From Actinomyces sp. Marseille-P3109 (GTDB taxonomy: Bacteria; Actinomycetota; Actinomycetes; Actinomycetales; Actinomycetaceae), in contig NZ_OOHN01000008.1 of assembly GCF_900323545.1 (NCBI RefSeq), positions 2,558,460 to 2,622,459 on the forward strand: a stretch of DNA of 64,000 bases. The letters run 5' to 3'. Every line of letters starts with the position of its first letter. Positions within the stretch are counted from its first letter, which is position 1. The notes beneath the pieces are model-generated. The model saw only the letters and a program-made list of their open reading frames with translations, made no database searches and was not told where the DNA came from. This document shows positions 53,981-62,600 of the stretch, in pieces. The translations under genes and the position numbers were made by a program.

Positions 53981-54013
53981 CGGTGGCTCCACTCGATCAG
54001 AGTGGAGCCACCG
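53981..54013 (-). terminator. Rho-independent terminator of ddl
   Basis: A 13-bp perfect stem (53981-53993 with 54001-54013) and a 7-base loop. On the minus strand it is followed by TCGTTTTTGG, a T5 run. It lies 19 bases past the ddl stop and its arm touches parS site 15. Confidence 0.85.
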
Positions 54014-54027
54014 TTTCACGTGAAACC
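54012..54027. other. parS site 15 (at the end of ddl)
   Basis: CGTTTCACGTGAAACC: perfect 14-bp core, between the ddl stop and its terminator, sharing two bases with the terminator stem. Confidence 0.92.
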
Positions 54028-54032
54028 AGGAG

Positions 54033-54980
54033 CTACGGGTGCACGAGCGGATTTCGTGCCAGTGCGTCGTAGAGCCGCTCCAGATCTCCTTCTGCTTTTG
54101 CAGCGATCGGCAGTAAGGAGGTCTCCGTCATTCCGGGAATGACATTGACGTCGATGAACCAGGGTGTTCCCTCGTCGTCAAGAATGAGGTCGGTTCGAGA
54201 GAGGTTCCCGAGTCCGAGGATCTTGTGCACGGTGACGGCGGTGTTCTTGACCATGTCGATCACGGAGCTGTCCAATCGCGCGGGAACGAAGTACTCCGAG
54301 CGTCCTGGGTTGTATCGCGCATCGAAGTCGTACTGACCGTCGGTGACGACTTCGACCGGAGGCAGTGCACGTGGTCCCTCTCCCGTGTCAACGACTGACA
54401 CAGCCAGCTCGGTTCCGGGAACGTAACGCTCAATGAGAGCCCGCTCGTCATAGGCGAAGCAGGCCACCATGGCAGACCGCAGTTCATCCGCAGTCGACGC
54501 ATAGGACACACCGAGTCCGGAGCCCCCCTGATGGGGCTTGACGACCACCGGAAGGCCCAGGTGGCCGGCGACGACTGCCAGGACCTCCTGCGCCCCCAAC
54601 TGACTGAAGTAGGAATGTGGAAGAGTCAACGAGTCAGGAGTAATCACTCCTCCGGTGCGGACGCTCGCCTTGGCGGTCGGTTTAAAGGATGCCCGCTGGC
54701 AGCCGTCGGAGTGGGTGCCCACATAAGGCAGCCCCAGTGCGATGAGCATGTTCTGCAGGCCCCCGTCCTCTCCGGGACCACCGTGGACCAGCGGCCACAC
54801 GATATCGGGCCCGAAGGTCTTGAGCGAACCGATAGTGCGTGCGTCGATGTCCAGGACCAGGACGGTGTGCCCGAGGTGCTTGAGGACCTGGGCGACGCGG
54901 TGGCCGGAGCGCAGCGAGATGTCGCGCTCGTGGCTCAATCCGCCGGCAAGGACGGCGATACGGAGTGGAGACTGGTTCAT
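54033..54980 (-). CDS. ddl: D-alanine-D-alanine ligase
   Basis: 315 residues from ATG 54980 (TTG 54986 is also possible; TGAGG lies just upstream). ATP-grasp enzyme that makes the D-Ala-D-Ala dipeptide of peptidoglycan. N-terminal VLAGGLSHERDISLRSGHRV, substrate loop HGGPGEDGGLQNML, ATP-binding KPHQGGSGLGVSYAS, metal-binding end WFIDVNVIPGMTETS. It is slightly shorter than typical Ddl (about 340-360), with a compact middle. It is 9 bases downstream of the aminotransferase gene, so likely co-transcribed. Confidence 0.92.
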   Translation of the reverse strand: MNQSPLRIAVLAGGLSHERDISLRSGHRVAQVLKHLGHTVLVLDIDARTIGSLKTFGPDIVWPLVHGGPGEDGGLQNMLIALGLPYVGTHSDGCQRASFKPTAKASVRTGGVITPDSLTLPHSYFSQLGAQEVLAVVAGHLGLPVVVKPHQGGSGLGVSYASTADELRSAMVACFAYDERALIERYVPGTELAVSVVDTGEGPRALPPVEVVTDGQYDFDARYNPGRSEYFVPARLDSSVIDMVKNTAVTVHKILGLGNLSRTDLILDDEGTPWFIDVNVIPGMTETSLLPIAAKAEGDLERLYDALARNPLVHP

Positions 54981-54988
54981 CGTCAACC

Positions 54989-56302
54989 TCAGATCTGGTC
55001 GGGAGCGGGCGCGTGGACGCCTTCGGACGGACGGGAGCTATGAGTAGGACCGAACAGGTTCAGCAGCTCGAGATCGCGAGAGATGACGCCGGACAGTCGG
55101 CGTACGCCCTCGCGGATCTCGACGGGCTCGGGGTAGCAGAAGGACAGTCGCAGATGGTCCTGCCCTGCCCGGCCGCCGGCGTAGAAGGCCGTCCCCGAGA
55201 CGTAAGCGACCAGGTTGGTCACCGCCCGCGGCAGCATGTCCTTCGCGTCGAGGCCCTCGGGGAGTCTCACCCACACGTAGAAACCGCCATCGGGGACGTT
55301 CCACAGGCACATCGGTAGGAACTCCTCCAGCGCTGCCACCATGGCGTCGCGACGCCCGCGGTACATGGCTCGGAAGTCCACGATCTGCTGCTTCCAGTCG
55401 AACTGGTCCAGGTACATGCAGATCGAGTACTGGCCCACCGAGGACGGGCACAGAATCGCTGCCTCCGAGGCCAGCTTCATCTTCTCCCTCACCGCAGGGG
55501 GCGCCACCGCCCAGCCCACGCGGTAGCCGGGCGCGAAGATCTTGGAGAAGGAACCGAGGTAGACGACGTCGTCGGGCGCGAGAGTCTTGAGCGCCGTGTA
55601 GGTCTGTCCCTCGAAGCCCAGCAGTCCGTAGGGATTGTCCTCCACGATGAGGATGTGGTGGCGTCGGCAGATATCGATGACCTGCGGGCGGCGCTCCTCG
55701 GTCAGCGTCACCCCGGCGGGGTTGTGGAAATTGGGCAGGCAGTAGAAGAACTTGATGCGACGCCCCTCGCGCTCGAGGCGGACGATCATCTCCTCCAGGG
55801 CCTCGGGGATGACGCCGTCGGCGTCAATGGGCACCTGCTGCACATCGGCCTGGTAGGTCGCGAAGATCGACAGCGAGCCAACGTAGGTGGGGGCCTCAGC
55901 CAGGATGACGTCGCCGGGATCGACGAAGAGCTCGGTGATGATATCGACGGCTTGCTGGGACCCGGTGGTCACGACGACATCCTCCGGATCGGCCTCAATG
56001 CCCTCCAAGGCCATGACCTCGGTGATCTGCTCCCTCAGTCGTGGCAGCCCCTGGCCGTTTCCGTACTGCAGCGCCCTGCCGCCGTCCTTGCGGATCATCG
56101 TCGCCGTGGCGTCGGCCAGTCGCTCCAGCGGCAGATCCTTGAGATTCGGCATTCCGCCGGCCAGTGACACGACCTCCGGACGTGAGGCGACGGCGAACAG
56201 CGATCGCGTCTCCGAGGCGCGCAGACCATGAGCTCGCGCGGCATAGTTATCCAGCCATGGATCGAGTCGGTTCCCCTTCACCTGATTGTTGTCCTCACTC
56301 AC
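54989..56302 (-). CDS. PLP-dependent aminotransferase, class I/II (2-aminoadipate aminotransferase-like)
   Basis: 437 residues from GTG 56302, preceded by AAGGAAGGAC; a longer frame upstream runs through a parS site and is rejected. Fold type I: the PLP lysine is in YLGSFSKIFAPGYRVGW. Other motifs are VVSLAGGMPNLKDLPLERLA, QYGNGQGLPRLREQI, VVVTTGSQQAVDII and NFHNPAGVTLTEERR. There is no N-terminal GntR domain, so it is an enzyme and not a MocR regulator. The amino acid substrate is unknown. Homologues are often encoded near parB in actinobacteria. Confidence 0.9.
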   Translation of the reverse strand: MSEDNNQVKGNRLDPWLDNYAARAHGLRASETRSLFAVASRPEVVSLAGGMPNLKDLPLERLADATATMIRKDGGRALQYGNGQGLPRLREQITEVMALEGIEADPEDVVVTTGSQQAVDIITELFVDPGDVILAEAPTYVGSLSIFATYQADVQQVPIDADGVIPEALEEMIVRLEREGRRIKFFYCLPNFHNPAGVTLTEERRPQVIDICRRHHILIVEDNPYGLLGFEGQTYTALKTLAPDDVVYLGSFSKIFAPGYRVGWAVAPPAVREKMKLASEAAILCPSSVGQYSICMYLDQFDWKQQIVDFRAMYRGRRDAMVAALEEFLPMCLWNVPDGGFYVWVRLPEGLDAKDMLPRAVTNLVAYVSGTAFYAGGRAGQDHLRLSFCYPEPVEIREGVRRLSGVISRDLELLNLFGPTHSSRPSEGVHAPAPDQI

Positions 56303-56401
56303 CTGCGGTCCTTCCTTGATCGCTGTGGCCGCGTCCGTGGACCCAAGTCTGCCACGCCACGACGGTGAGCAGGACAGGGCCAGGCCAGGAGAAATCCGCG
56401 G

Positions 56402-56417
56402 TGTTTCACGTGAAACA
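56402..56417. other. parS site 16 (upstream of the aminotransferase)
   Basis: TGTTTCACGTGAAACA: perfect 16-bp consensus, about 2.4 kb from its nearest neighbour and 100 bases ahead of the aminotransferase start. Confidence 0.95.
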
Positions 56418-56456
56418 CGGAACCTGGGCGGACCACCGTGGGAGGCGGCAGACGAG

Positions 56457-56494
56457 ACCGCGCCGCGCATCGTCTCCGTGATGCGCGGCGCGGT
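56457..56494 (-). terminator. Terminator of thrC
   Basis: A perfect 15-bp stem, ACCGCGCCGCGCATC (56457-56471) with 56480-56494, has an 8-base loop about 40 bases past the thrC stop. Confidence 0.8.
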
Positions 56495-56536
56495 GAGGAA
56501 CGGTGTCCCGGAGGACCCCGCAGGACTCGATCCTGT

Positions 56537-57976
56537 TCAGGAGGTCAGAGCCCGCTCCTCGATGAGAGCGCGCAAGGGCGCCTCCTCATTGTCGATCGTC
56601 TCCACCTTCTGCGGCTGAGCGAGCAGATCGACGACGACGTCGGGCGTCTCGGGCTGCGTCCCTAGCGCCTCGGCGACGGTCTGCGGGAACTTCGCGGCCT
56701 TGGCGGTCTCCATGACCAGGGTGGGGAAACCCGGCTCCATGGTGCGCAGAGCCACCGTGACGCCGTCGGCCGTATGCGGGTCGATGAGCCGGCCTGAGCG
56801 CTCCTTGACGGTACGGATGGCCTCCAGCCGATCGGCGTGCGACGACGTTCCTGCGACGAAGCCGAATTCCTCACCCAGGCGCACGAGCTGGTCGCGCAGG
56901 TCGAGGGTGCCGGTGGTCTCCAGCTCGGCCCAGCGCTGCGTGAAGGCCTCCGGCCCCAGCAGGGCCCAGATGAAGCGCTCCAGGTTCGAGGCCTTCGAGA
57001 TGTCCATGGACGGGCTGGAGGTGGCCAGCGTGTCCTCCGCCGAGCGGGGTCGGTAGACGCCGGTGGTGAAGAACTCCTCGAGGACGTTGTTCTCGTTGGT
57101 GGCCAGGATGAGTCGCCGGATCGGCACCCCCATGGACCGGGCCAGGAACCCCGCGTAGATGTTGCCGAAGTTGCCCGAGGGCACGCACACGTCGACGCGG
57201 TAGCCTGCGCGAGCCCCCTCCTCCACCGCGTCGGTCACTCGCAGCCAGGACCAGACGTAGTAGACGGCCTGCGCGGCGATCCGCCCGATGTTGATGGAGT
57301 TGACGGCGCCCAGGTGGTGGGTCGCCTTGAAGGCCGCATCATTGCTCAGGGCCTTGACCAGCGCCTGGCAGTCGTCGAAGACTCCGCGCACCGCGATGTT
57401 GTGGATGTTGGCGTCCTGGAGGGCGTACATCTGGGCCCGCTGCACCGGGCTCATGCGACCGGCCGGTGAGAGCATGAAGACGCTGACGCCCTCCTGCCCC
57501 CGGAAGGCGTGCTCGGCCGCTGAGCCCGTGTCGCCGGAGGTGGCCCCCAGGATATTGAGGACCTTGCCCTGCTTGGCCAGCACATAGGGAATCGCCTGCC
57601 CCAGGAATTGCATGGCCAGGTCCTTGAAGGCCATCGTCGGCCCCTCGGACAGGCCCACGAGGACCAGGCCGTTTGCGACGTCGTCGAGCCCGGTCACCGG
57701 GACGACCGGCTGCGGGAACCGGGACTCACCGTAGGCGGTCCGGGTCAGTGCGGCCAGGTCCTCACGTGGGATGTCGGTGGCGAAGAGCCCGATGACCTCG
57801 GTGGCCAGCTCGGCGTAGCCCAGGGGCCTCCATGCCTCGATCTGTGCCGGTGTGAGCGACGGCAGCCGGTCCGGGACCGCCAGACCGCCGTCGGGCGCCA
57901 GGCCCGCCAGAAGAACGTCCGTGAACCCGGCCGGCGCCATCTGGCCGCGGGTGGAGATGTACTGGGTGTGCTGCAT
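56537..57976 (-). CDS. thrC: Threonine synthase
   Basis: 479 residues from ATG 57976, preceded by AAGAAGG. Converts O-phosphohomoserine to threonine. It is of the long E. coli/yeast type: N-terminal QYISTRGQMAPAGFTDVLLA, PLP lysine in EGPTMAFKDLAMQFLGQ, phosphate-binding GATSGDTGSAAEHAF, and VPSGNFGNIYAGFLARSMG. It stands alone; hom and thrB are not in the window. Confidence 0.95.
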   Translation of the reverse strand: MQHTQYISTRGQMAPAGFTDVLLAGLAPDGGLAVPDRLPSLTPAQIEAWRPLGYAELATEVIGLFATDIPREDLAALTRTAYGESRFPQPVVPVTGLDDVANGLVLVGLSEGPTMAFKDLAMQFLGQAIPYVLAKQGKVLNILGATSGDTGSAAEHAFRGQEGVSVFMLSPAGRMSPVQRAQMYALQDANIHNIAVRGVFDDCQALVKALSNDAAFKATHHLGAVNSINIGRIAAQAVYYVWSWLRVTDAVEEGARAGYRVDVCVPSGNFGNIYAGFLARSMGVPIRRLILATNENNVLEEFFTTGVYRPRSAEDTLATSSPSMDISKASNLERFIWALLGPEAFTQRWAELETTGTLDLRDQLVRLGEEFGFVAGTSSHADRLEAIRTVKERSGRLIDPHTADGVTVALRTMEPGFPTLVMETAKAAKFPQTVAEALGTQPETPDVVVDLLAQPQKVETIDNEEAPLRALIEERALTS

Positions 57977-58130
57977 GTGCTGCCTTCTTGCCGTGTCGCA
58001 TGTCGGGATGCCACTGCGATTCCGGAGCGATTCTACGGGGCTGCGGCCGAGGGGGACAGACGCGGTCAACCAGGCAGGGGAGGTCATCAGACAACTCGTG
58101 GTCCCACGTCATGCGCATGGACGACGGACA

Positions 58131-58190
58131 CCGCGACGCCGGCCTCATTCATCACCTGGTGAAAGGTGGCGAACGAAGCCGGCGTCGCGG
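58131..58190 (-). terminator. Possible terminator of trxA
   Basis: CCGCGACGCCGGC (58131-58143) pairs with 58178-58190. The large loop contains its own TCACC/GGTGA dyad, so the structure would be branched. Confidence 0.5.
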
Positions 58191-58220
58191 CTGATGGTCA
58201 AGGCTGGTGGCAGCCCGGTA

Positions 58221-58547
58221 TCAGGCCAGGACCTTCTCCACCTCGGCCTTGAAGGAGGCCTTGGGGCGCGAGCCGCTGAACTGGTGGAAGACCTCGCCGT
58301 CGCGCACCACCGCGAAGGTCGGGATGGAGCGCACGCCGTAGGAGCGGGCCGTGGCCGGGTTGGCGTCCACATCCACCTTGACGAACTTGACCTTGTCACC
58401 GAAGTCGGCGGCGACCTCGTCTACGATCGGCGCCATCTGGCGGCAGGGGCCGCACCACGCGGCCCAAAAGTCGATGACGACGGGGACCTCGGACTTGAGG
58501 ACCTCAGCCTCGAAGGTGGCGTCGGTGACATCGAGTGCCTCGGACAT
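58221..58547 (-). CDS. trxA: Thioredoxin
   Basis: 108 residues, one thioredoxin fold with active site AAWCGPCRQMAP near residue 30. Also VIDFWAAWCG, VDVDANPATARSYGVRSIPT (cis-Pro in SIPT). Reduced by the TrxB encoded just upstream in the same direction. Confidence 0.97.
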   Translation of the reverse strand: MSEALDVTDATFEAEVLKSEVPVVIDFWAAWCGPCRQMAPIVDEVAADFGDKVKFVKVDVDANPATARSYGVRSIPTFAVVRDGEVFHQFSGSRPKASFKAEVEKVLA

Positions 58548-58647
58548 GGTTTTCTCCTCGAACGTTGTGGATGGGTGAGTCGGGATAGCGCAGCGCAGGT
58601 CCTCCGACGACGTCGGGGCCTGCCTTTCGCTGAACTGAGCGGCCCGG

Positions 58648-59574
58648 TCAGGCCTGCAGGGTGGTCAGGTAGTGCTCGGCGTCCAGGGCGGCGCGGCAGC
58701 CGGAGCCGGCGGCCGTGATCGCCTGCTGATAGGTGGGGTCGGCGACGTCACCGCAGGCGAAGACCCCGGGAACGCGGGTGCGCTGCGAGGGAACCTCGAC
58801 CTTGATGTAGCCGGCCTCGTCGAGTTCGAGGACGTCGGAGACGAGCTCGCTGCGCGGAATCTGGCCGATGGCGACGAACAGGCCGGTGGCCTCGAGCCGG
58901 CGGCGCTCGCCGGTGACGGTGTCCTCCAGGGTCACGCCGGTCAGCGAGTCCTCGCCGTGGAGCTCGACGACGCGAGAGTTCCAGGCGAAGGAGATCTTCG
59001 GGTCCTCCTGGGCGCGCTTGGCCATGAAGGCCGAGGCGCGCAGCTCGTCGCGGCGGTGGAACACCGTGACGGAGCGGGCGAAACGAGTGAGGAAGGTGGC
59101 CTCCTCCATGGCGGAGTCGCCGCCGCCGACGACCACGATGTCCTGGTCCTTGAAGAAGAACCCGTCGCAGGTGGCGCAGTAGGACACACCGTGCCCGGAG
59201 AGGCGCTCCTCCCCGTCGATGCCCAGGTGCCGGTACTCCGAGCCGGTGGAGATGATGACGCTGCGGGCCTCGTAGACGCCGTCGGGGGTGGTGATGCGCT
59301 TGACGTCGCCCTCCAGCTCGAGGGCGGTGACGTCCTCGTAGCGGATCTCCGCACCGAAGCGCTCGGCCTGCTCCTGCATCCGGGTCATCAGCTCGGGGCC
59401 CATGATCCCCTCGATGAAGCCGGGGTAGTTCTCCACCTCGGTCGTGTTCATCAGGGCGCCGCCCGCAGTCACCGAACCGGCCAGGACGACCGGTTTGAGC
59501 TGGGCGCGGGCCGCATAGATGGCGGCCGTGTAGCCGGCGGGGCCGGAGCCGACAATGACGACGTCGTGAATCAT
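58648..59574 (-). CDS. trxB: Thioredoxin reductase (NADPH)
   Basis: 308 residues. FAD-binding GSGPAGYTAAIYAARAQLKP, redox-active CATCDG, NADPH-binding VVGGGDSAMEEA, and the C-terminal FAD motif GVFACGDVADPTYQQAITAA. Standard low-molecular-weight TrxB. The trxA-trxB-murJ neighbourhood is typical of actinobacteria. Confidence 0.97.
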   Translation of the reverse strand: MIHDVVIVGSGPAGYTAAIYAARAQLKPVVLAGSVTAGGALMNTTEVENYPGFIEGIMGPELMTRMQEQAERFGAEIRYEDVTALELEGDVKRITTPDGVYEARSVIISTGSEYRHLGIDGEERLSGHGVSYCATCDGFFFKDQDIVVVGGGDSAMEEATFLTRFARSVTVFHRRDELRASAFMAKRAQEDPKISFAWNSRVVELHGEDSLTGVTLEDTVTGERRRLEATGLFVAIGQIPRSELVSDVLELDEAGYIKVEVPSQRTRVPGVFACGDVADPTYQQAITAAGSGCRAALDAEHYLTTLQA

Positions 59575-59660
59575 GACTCTCCTGACGAACGGGCGGTGGT
59601 CACGGTGAGCGACCGCCTAGTGCAACTAGTAATCAATATGAGCTGTTCCCAGGGAGACTC

Positions 59661-62600
59661 TTATTTGAGGGTGATCTCCGTCGCAGCAGCCTTGTAGGCG
59701 AGCTCACCGGCCACATTGTTCTTGGGAAGCTGAGTCACCCGCAGAACGATCGTGCTGGACTCCTGAGGCTTCTGAATGTCGAAGGTCGTGGTTCCCGAGG
59801 CAAAGGCCCCCTCGGCGAGCAGCGTGCCGCCGCCGGGGTTGTTGATGTCCGTGGCACGAACCTCGACATGCCCTCCCTCATTGGTGCCCTGAAGCTCGAT
59901 CTGTGAGACCTTGGCGGAACTCTTGAGCTTGATCTCGATGTCGATCGGCTGCGTCAGATCGGGGCTGCTGGTGTAGTGAGAGGTCCAGGCACGCGCCGTG
60001 TCTCCATCTGTGAGGAGCCTGGCGTTGTCAGGGGCCAGGGCACTGGGGTTGTTGGTGACCGTGACACCGGCGATCTCGGGCGTGGCCGCAGGAGCCTTGG
60101 TGGTGGGAGCCGGCTGCTGCCCGCCCCCGTTGCCGGCGTCCTGGGCACTGGCCGAGGGAACGGTGTCCGCAGCTGCGCGGTCCTTGTCCGCGAAGGGGAT
60201 ACCGATCGTCTGGTAGACGATGTAGCTGGCCGCCACCAGCGAGACCAGGACGATGAGGACGAGCGTGACCAGGATTCCGTTGGTGGTCCGCTGCTCCCGG
60301 CGAGCCACGTCGGGATCGATCTCCTCCTCATCGCCGTCCTCGAAGGCCGGGAAGCTGCCGGTGAAGGGCTCGGCGGGAACCGGTGCGGGCCCAGGGACCG
60401 TCTCCGAGGCGGTGGAAAGGACGTTCGGGATCGGGTTCGCCGGCCCGGTGACCTGCACGTAGGTGTGATCGACCGGCTGCTCCTGCACGGTCGGCGAACC
60501 GGGCTGCTGCGACTCGACCGGCGATGCGGGAGGCGCGGCCGCTGCCTCCTCGGCGACCGGCGAGTTCTCGATGGCGGCGGTCGGTGCGTGAGCGGCATCA
60601 GTACCGGCGGGTGCGGACGGCGGCTGCGGACCGGGCTGAGCGGGCGCTGACGAACCGGCTGACGGGGCGACCGTAGCCCCCTTGCCGACACCACTGCGCC
60701 GCAGCCGGTCCAGGACCCCACGAGCCGCGCTGGCGACACCGGCTCCCGCGGCACTGACGGCCGCGGTGGCACCGGCATTCGCGGCACCGGCCCCGCCCGT
60801 GGCCGACGACGGACGCTGGACGGCATGGTCCGGCGTCGTGCCCGACTCGTGGTAGCCGACCACCGGATCCCAGGTACCCAGCGAGCGCGCCACCTCCGCC
60901 GCTGAGATGGGCGGCTGGCTGCTCCAGGTGCGTTCGCACAGCTCGTCCAGGATCGGGTCGATCCGCGGCACCAGCGTGGAGGGCTTGACCGGGACCCCGC
61001 CCAGTCGTGGCGCGGAGGGAATTCCCGGACGCTTGCCCGGCCACCGGCCGGTCAGGCCGTAGTAGAGGATCTCCACCAGGGCACGGGCGTCGGCGCGGTC
61101 GGCGGCCGACGGGTCATGGCTGGCCACCCGGCTCTCCAGGTCCAAGGCGGCGGCCTCGATCCCCAGGCCACTGACCTTGACCATGCCGTCGGGAAGAACC
61201 CGGATGGACTCGGGAGACAGGTTGAGGTGGTGCAGGCCCCTGCGGGCACCGGCGTCGAGCGCCTGCGCGGTCTCTCCGATGATGGCGCGCACCTGCGCCG
61301 GGGGCATACCCCGGGAGACCAGGGAGGAGAAGGTGCGTCCGCTCAGTGGTTCGGTGATGATGACGGAGGGCTCGGCGCGCTCAACGTCGTAGACCTGCTG
61401 GAGGCGCTGGTCCTCGACCAGGACGGCCCGGCTGGCCGACTCCAGGACGTTGTCACGGTGAAGCGTCGCGTCGGTGAGAACCAGGATCGTGACGTCTCTA
61501 TCCAGGATCGTGTCAACGCCACGGTGCCTGATGATGCGCGGCAGCGTGGTGGACAGTGTTCCCAGGAGCCCGTAGCGACCACTGCCGATAGGCGTCGCCT
61601 CCGACATGCGTCTCCTTCCTTGAGATGGTTGTCCATCTGAACCAGTTGACCCCATCGTAACTGTCTGGGGGCTCCGAACTGGGGTGATGTGGCTCGTGTG
61701 GGCCGGGCTGTAGGACGACTGGACGGAAGGCGGCCTTGCGGGCTCGCGGGAAGGCGGGATGCTGGCGGGTAGTGAGGGCGGGATACTCCCGGGAGTGTTG
61801 GGCGGGAAGCGCCCGGGGACCTGGGAGCGGCGGGAGGCGTCGGCCGCGTAGTCGGCGCTCGTGGGCGGCGGTGGAGCCGCTGCCTGCGAAGGCGCCGGTG
61901 GCGGGGGTGCGAGCGGGTAGACCGGCTGACCGTCCCGGGTGTAGCCGGCAGGGGCCTGTGGCGACGAGCCGTAGGCGGGAGTCTGACCCATTTGACCCGG
62001 TTGGCCCCAGGGGTGAGTTCGCACCTGCGAGCTCGACGACGCCACGGGTGCAGGGGCGTGGGTGGCGCCATTGGTGTAGCCAACAGCACTATGCACGTCC
62101 GGGCCCGTCGAAAAACCCGACGGGTCGGAAACGGACTGCGTCGCCGGCGGAGGCGGCGGTGCCGGTGCTGGCGCCGGGGCGACGGCGGGCATCTGCGCGG
62201 TGGCCTGCGTCGTGGGTGCCGGCGGGGACAACCAGGTCGCGATCGCCAGCACCACCCGTCCGGGCGCACCGGGCAGCCGACGACCGACCGTGGACAGGAT
62301 CCGCGAGAAGGGCCGGAAGGCGACGGCGATCTCCTCGATCCCCACGACGCGACCCATGAGCAGGTAGATGATCGACATGACGGCAGCCACGATGACGATG
62401 TGCCCGAAGGCCGCCAGCATCTTGGCCAGGGAGGAGTCGCCGTCGATGTTGCCCATGACCAGGTTGAGGACGATCCCGGCGATGACCGCCGGCGCGACCG
62501 CCACGACCAGACGCAGGTGGGTGGTGATGATCTTGCGGCCGTCGAGGCTGGGCAGGTGGGAGCGCATCATGGGGATGACCGCCACGCAGCCCCCGATCTG

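Larger units (their letters stand above)
50349..54032. other. Gene-free, parS-rich region (probable centromere)
   Basis: About 3.7 kb between parB and ddl. No frame shows a recognisable family, a strong ribosome site with sustained GC-rich third positions, or a conserved domain. Base composition is visibly less GC-rich than the flanks. It contains 12 perfect parS cores and three near-matches, two perfect hairpins (51123-51159 and 51174-51200), another dyad TGGCGGC/GCCGCCA (52392-52416), and the parB and ddl terminators. Between the parS sites I see no repeats or genes. Confidence 0.75.

Noticed and set aside
56303..56470. Extended N-terminus of the aminotransferase
   Set aside because: The extra 56 codons cross the thrC terminator and a parS site and lack similarity to the family; GTG 56302 has a good ribosome site.
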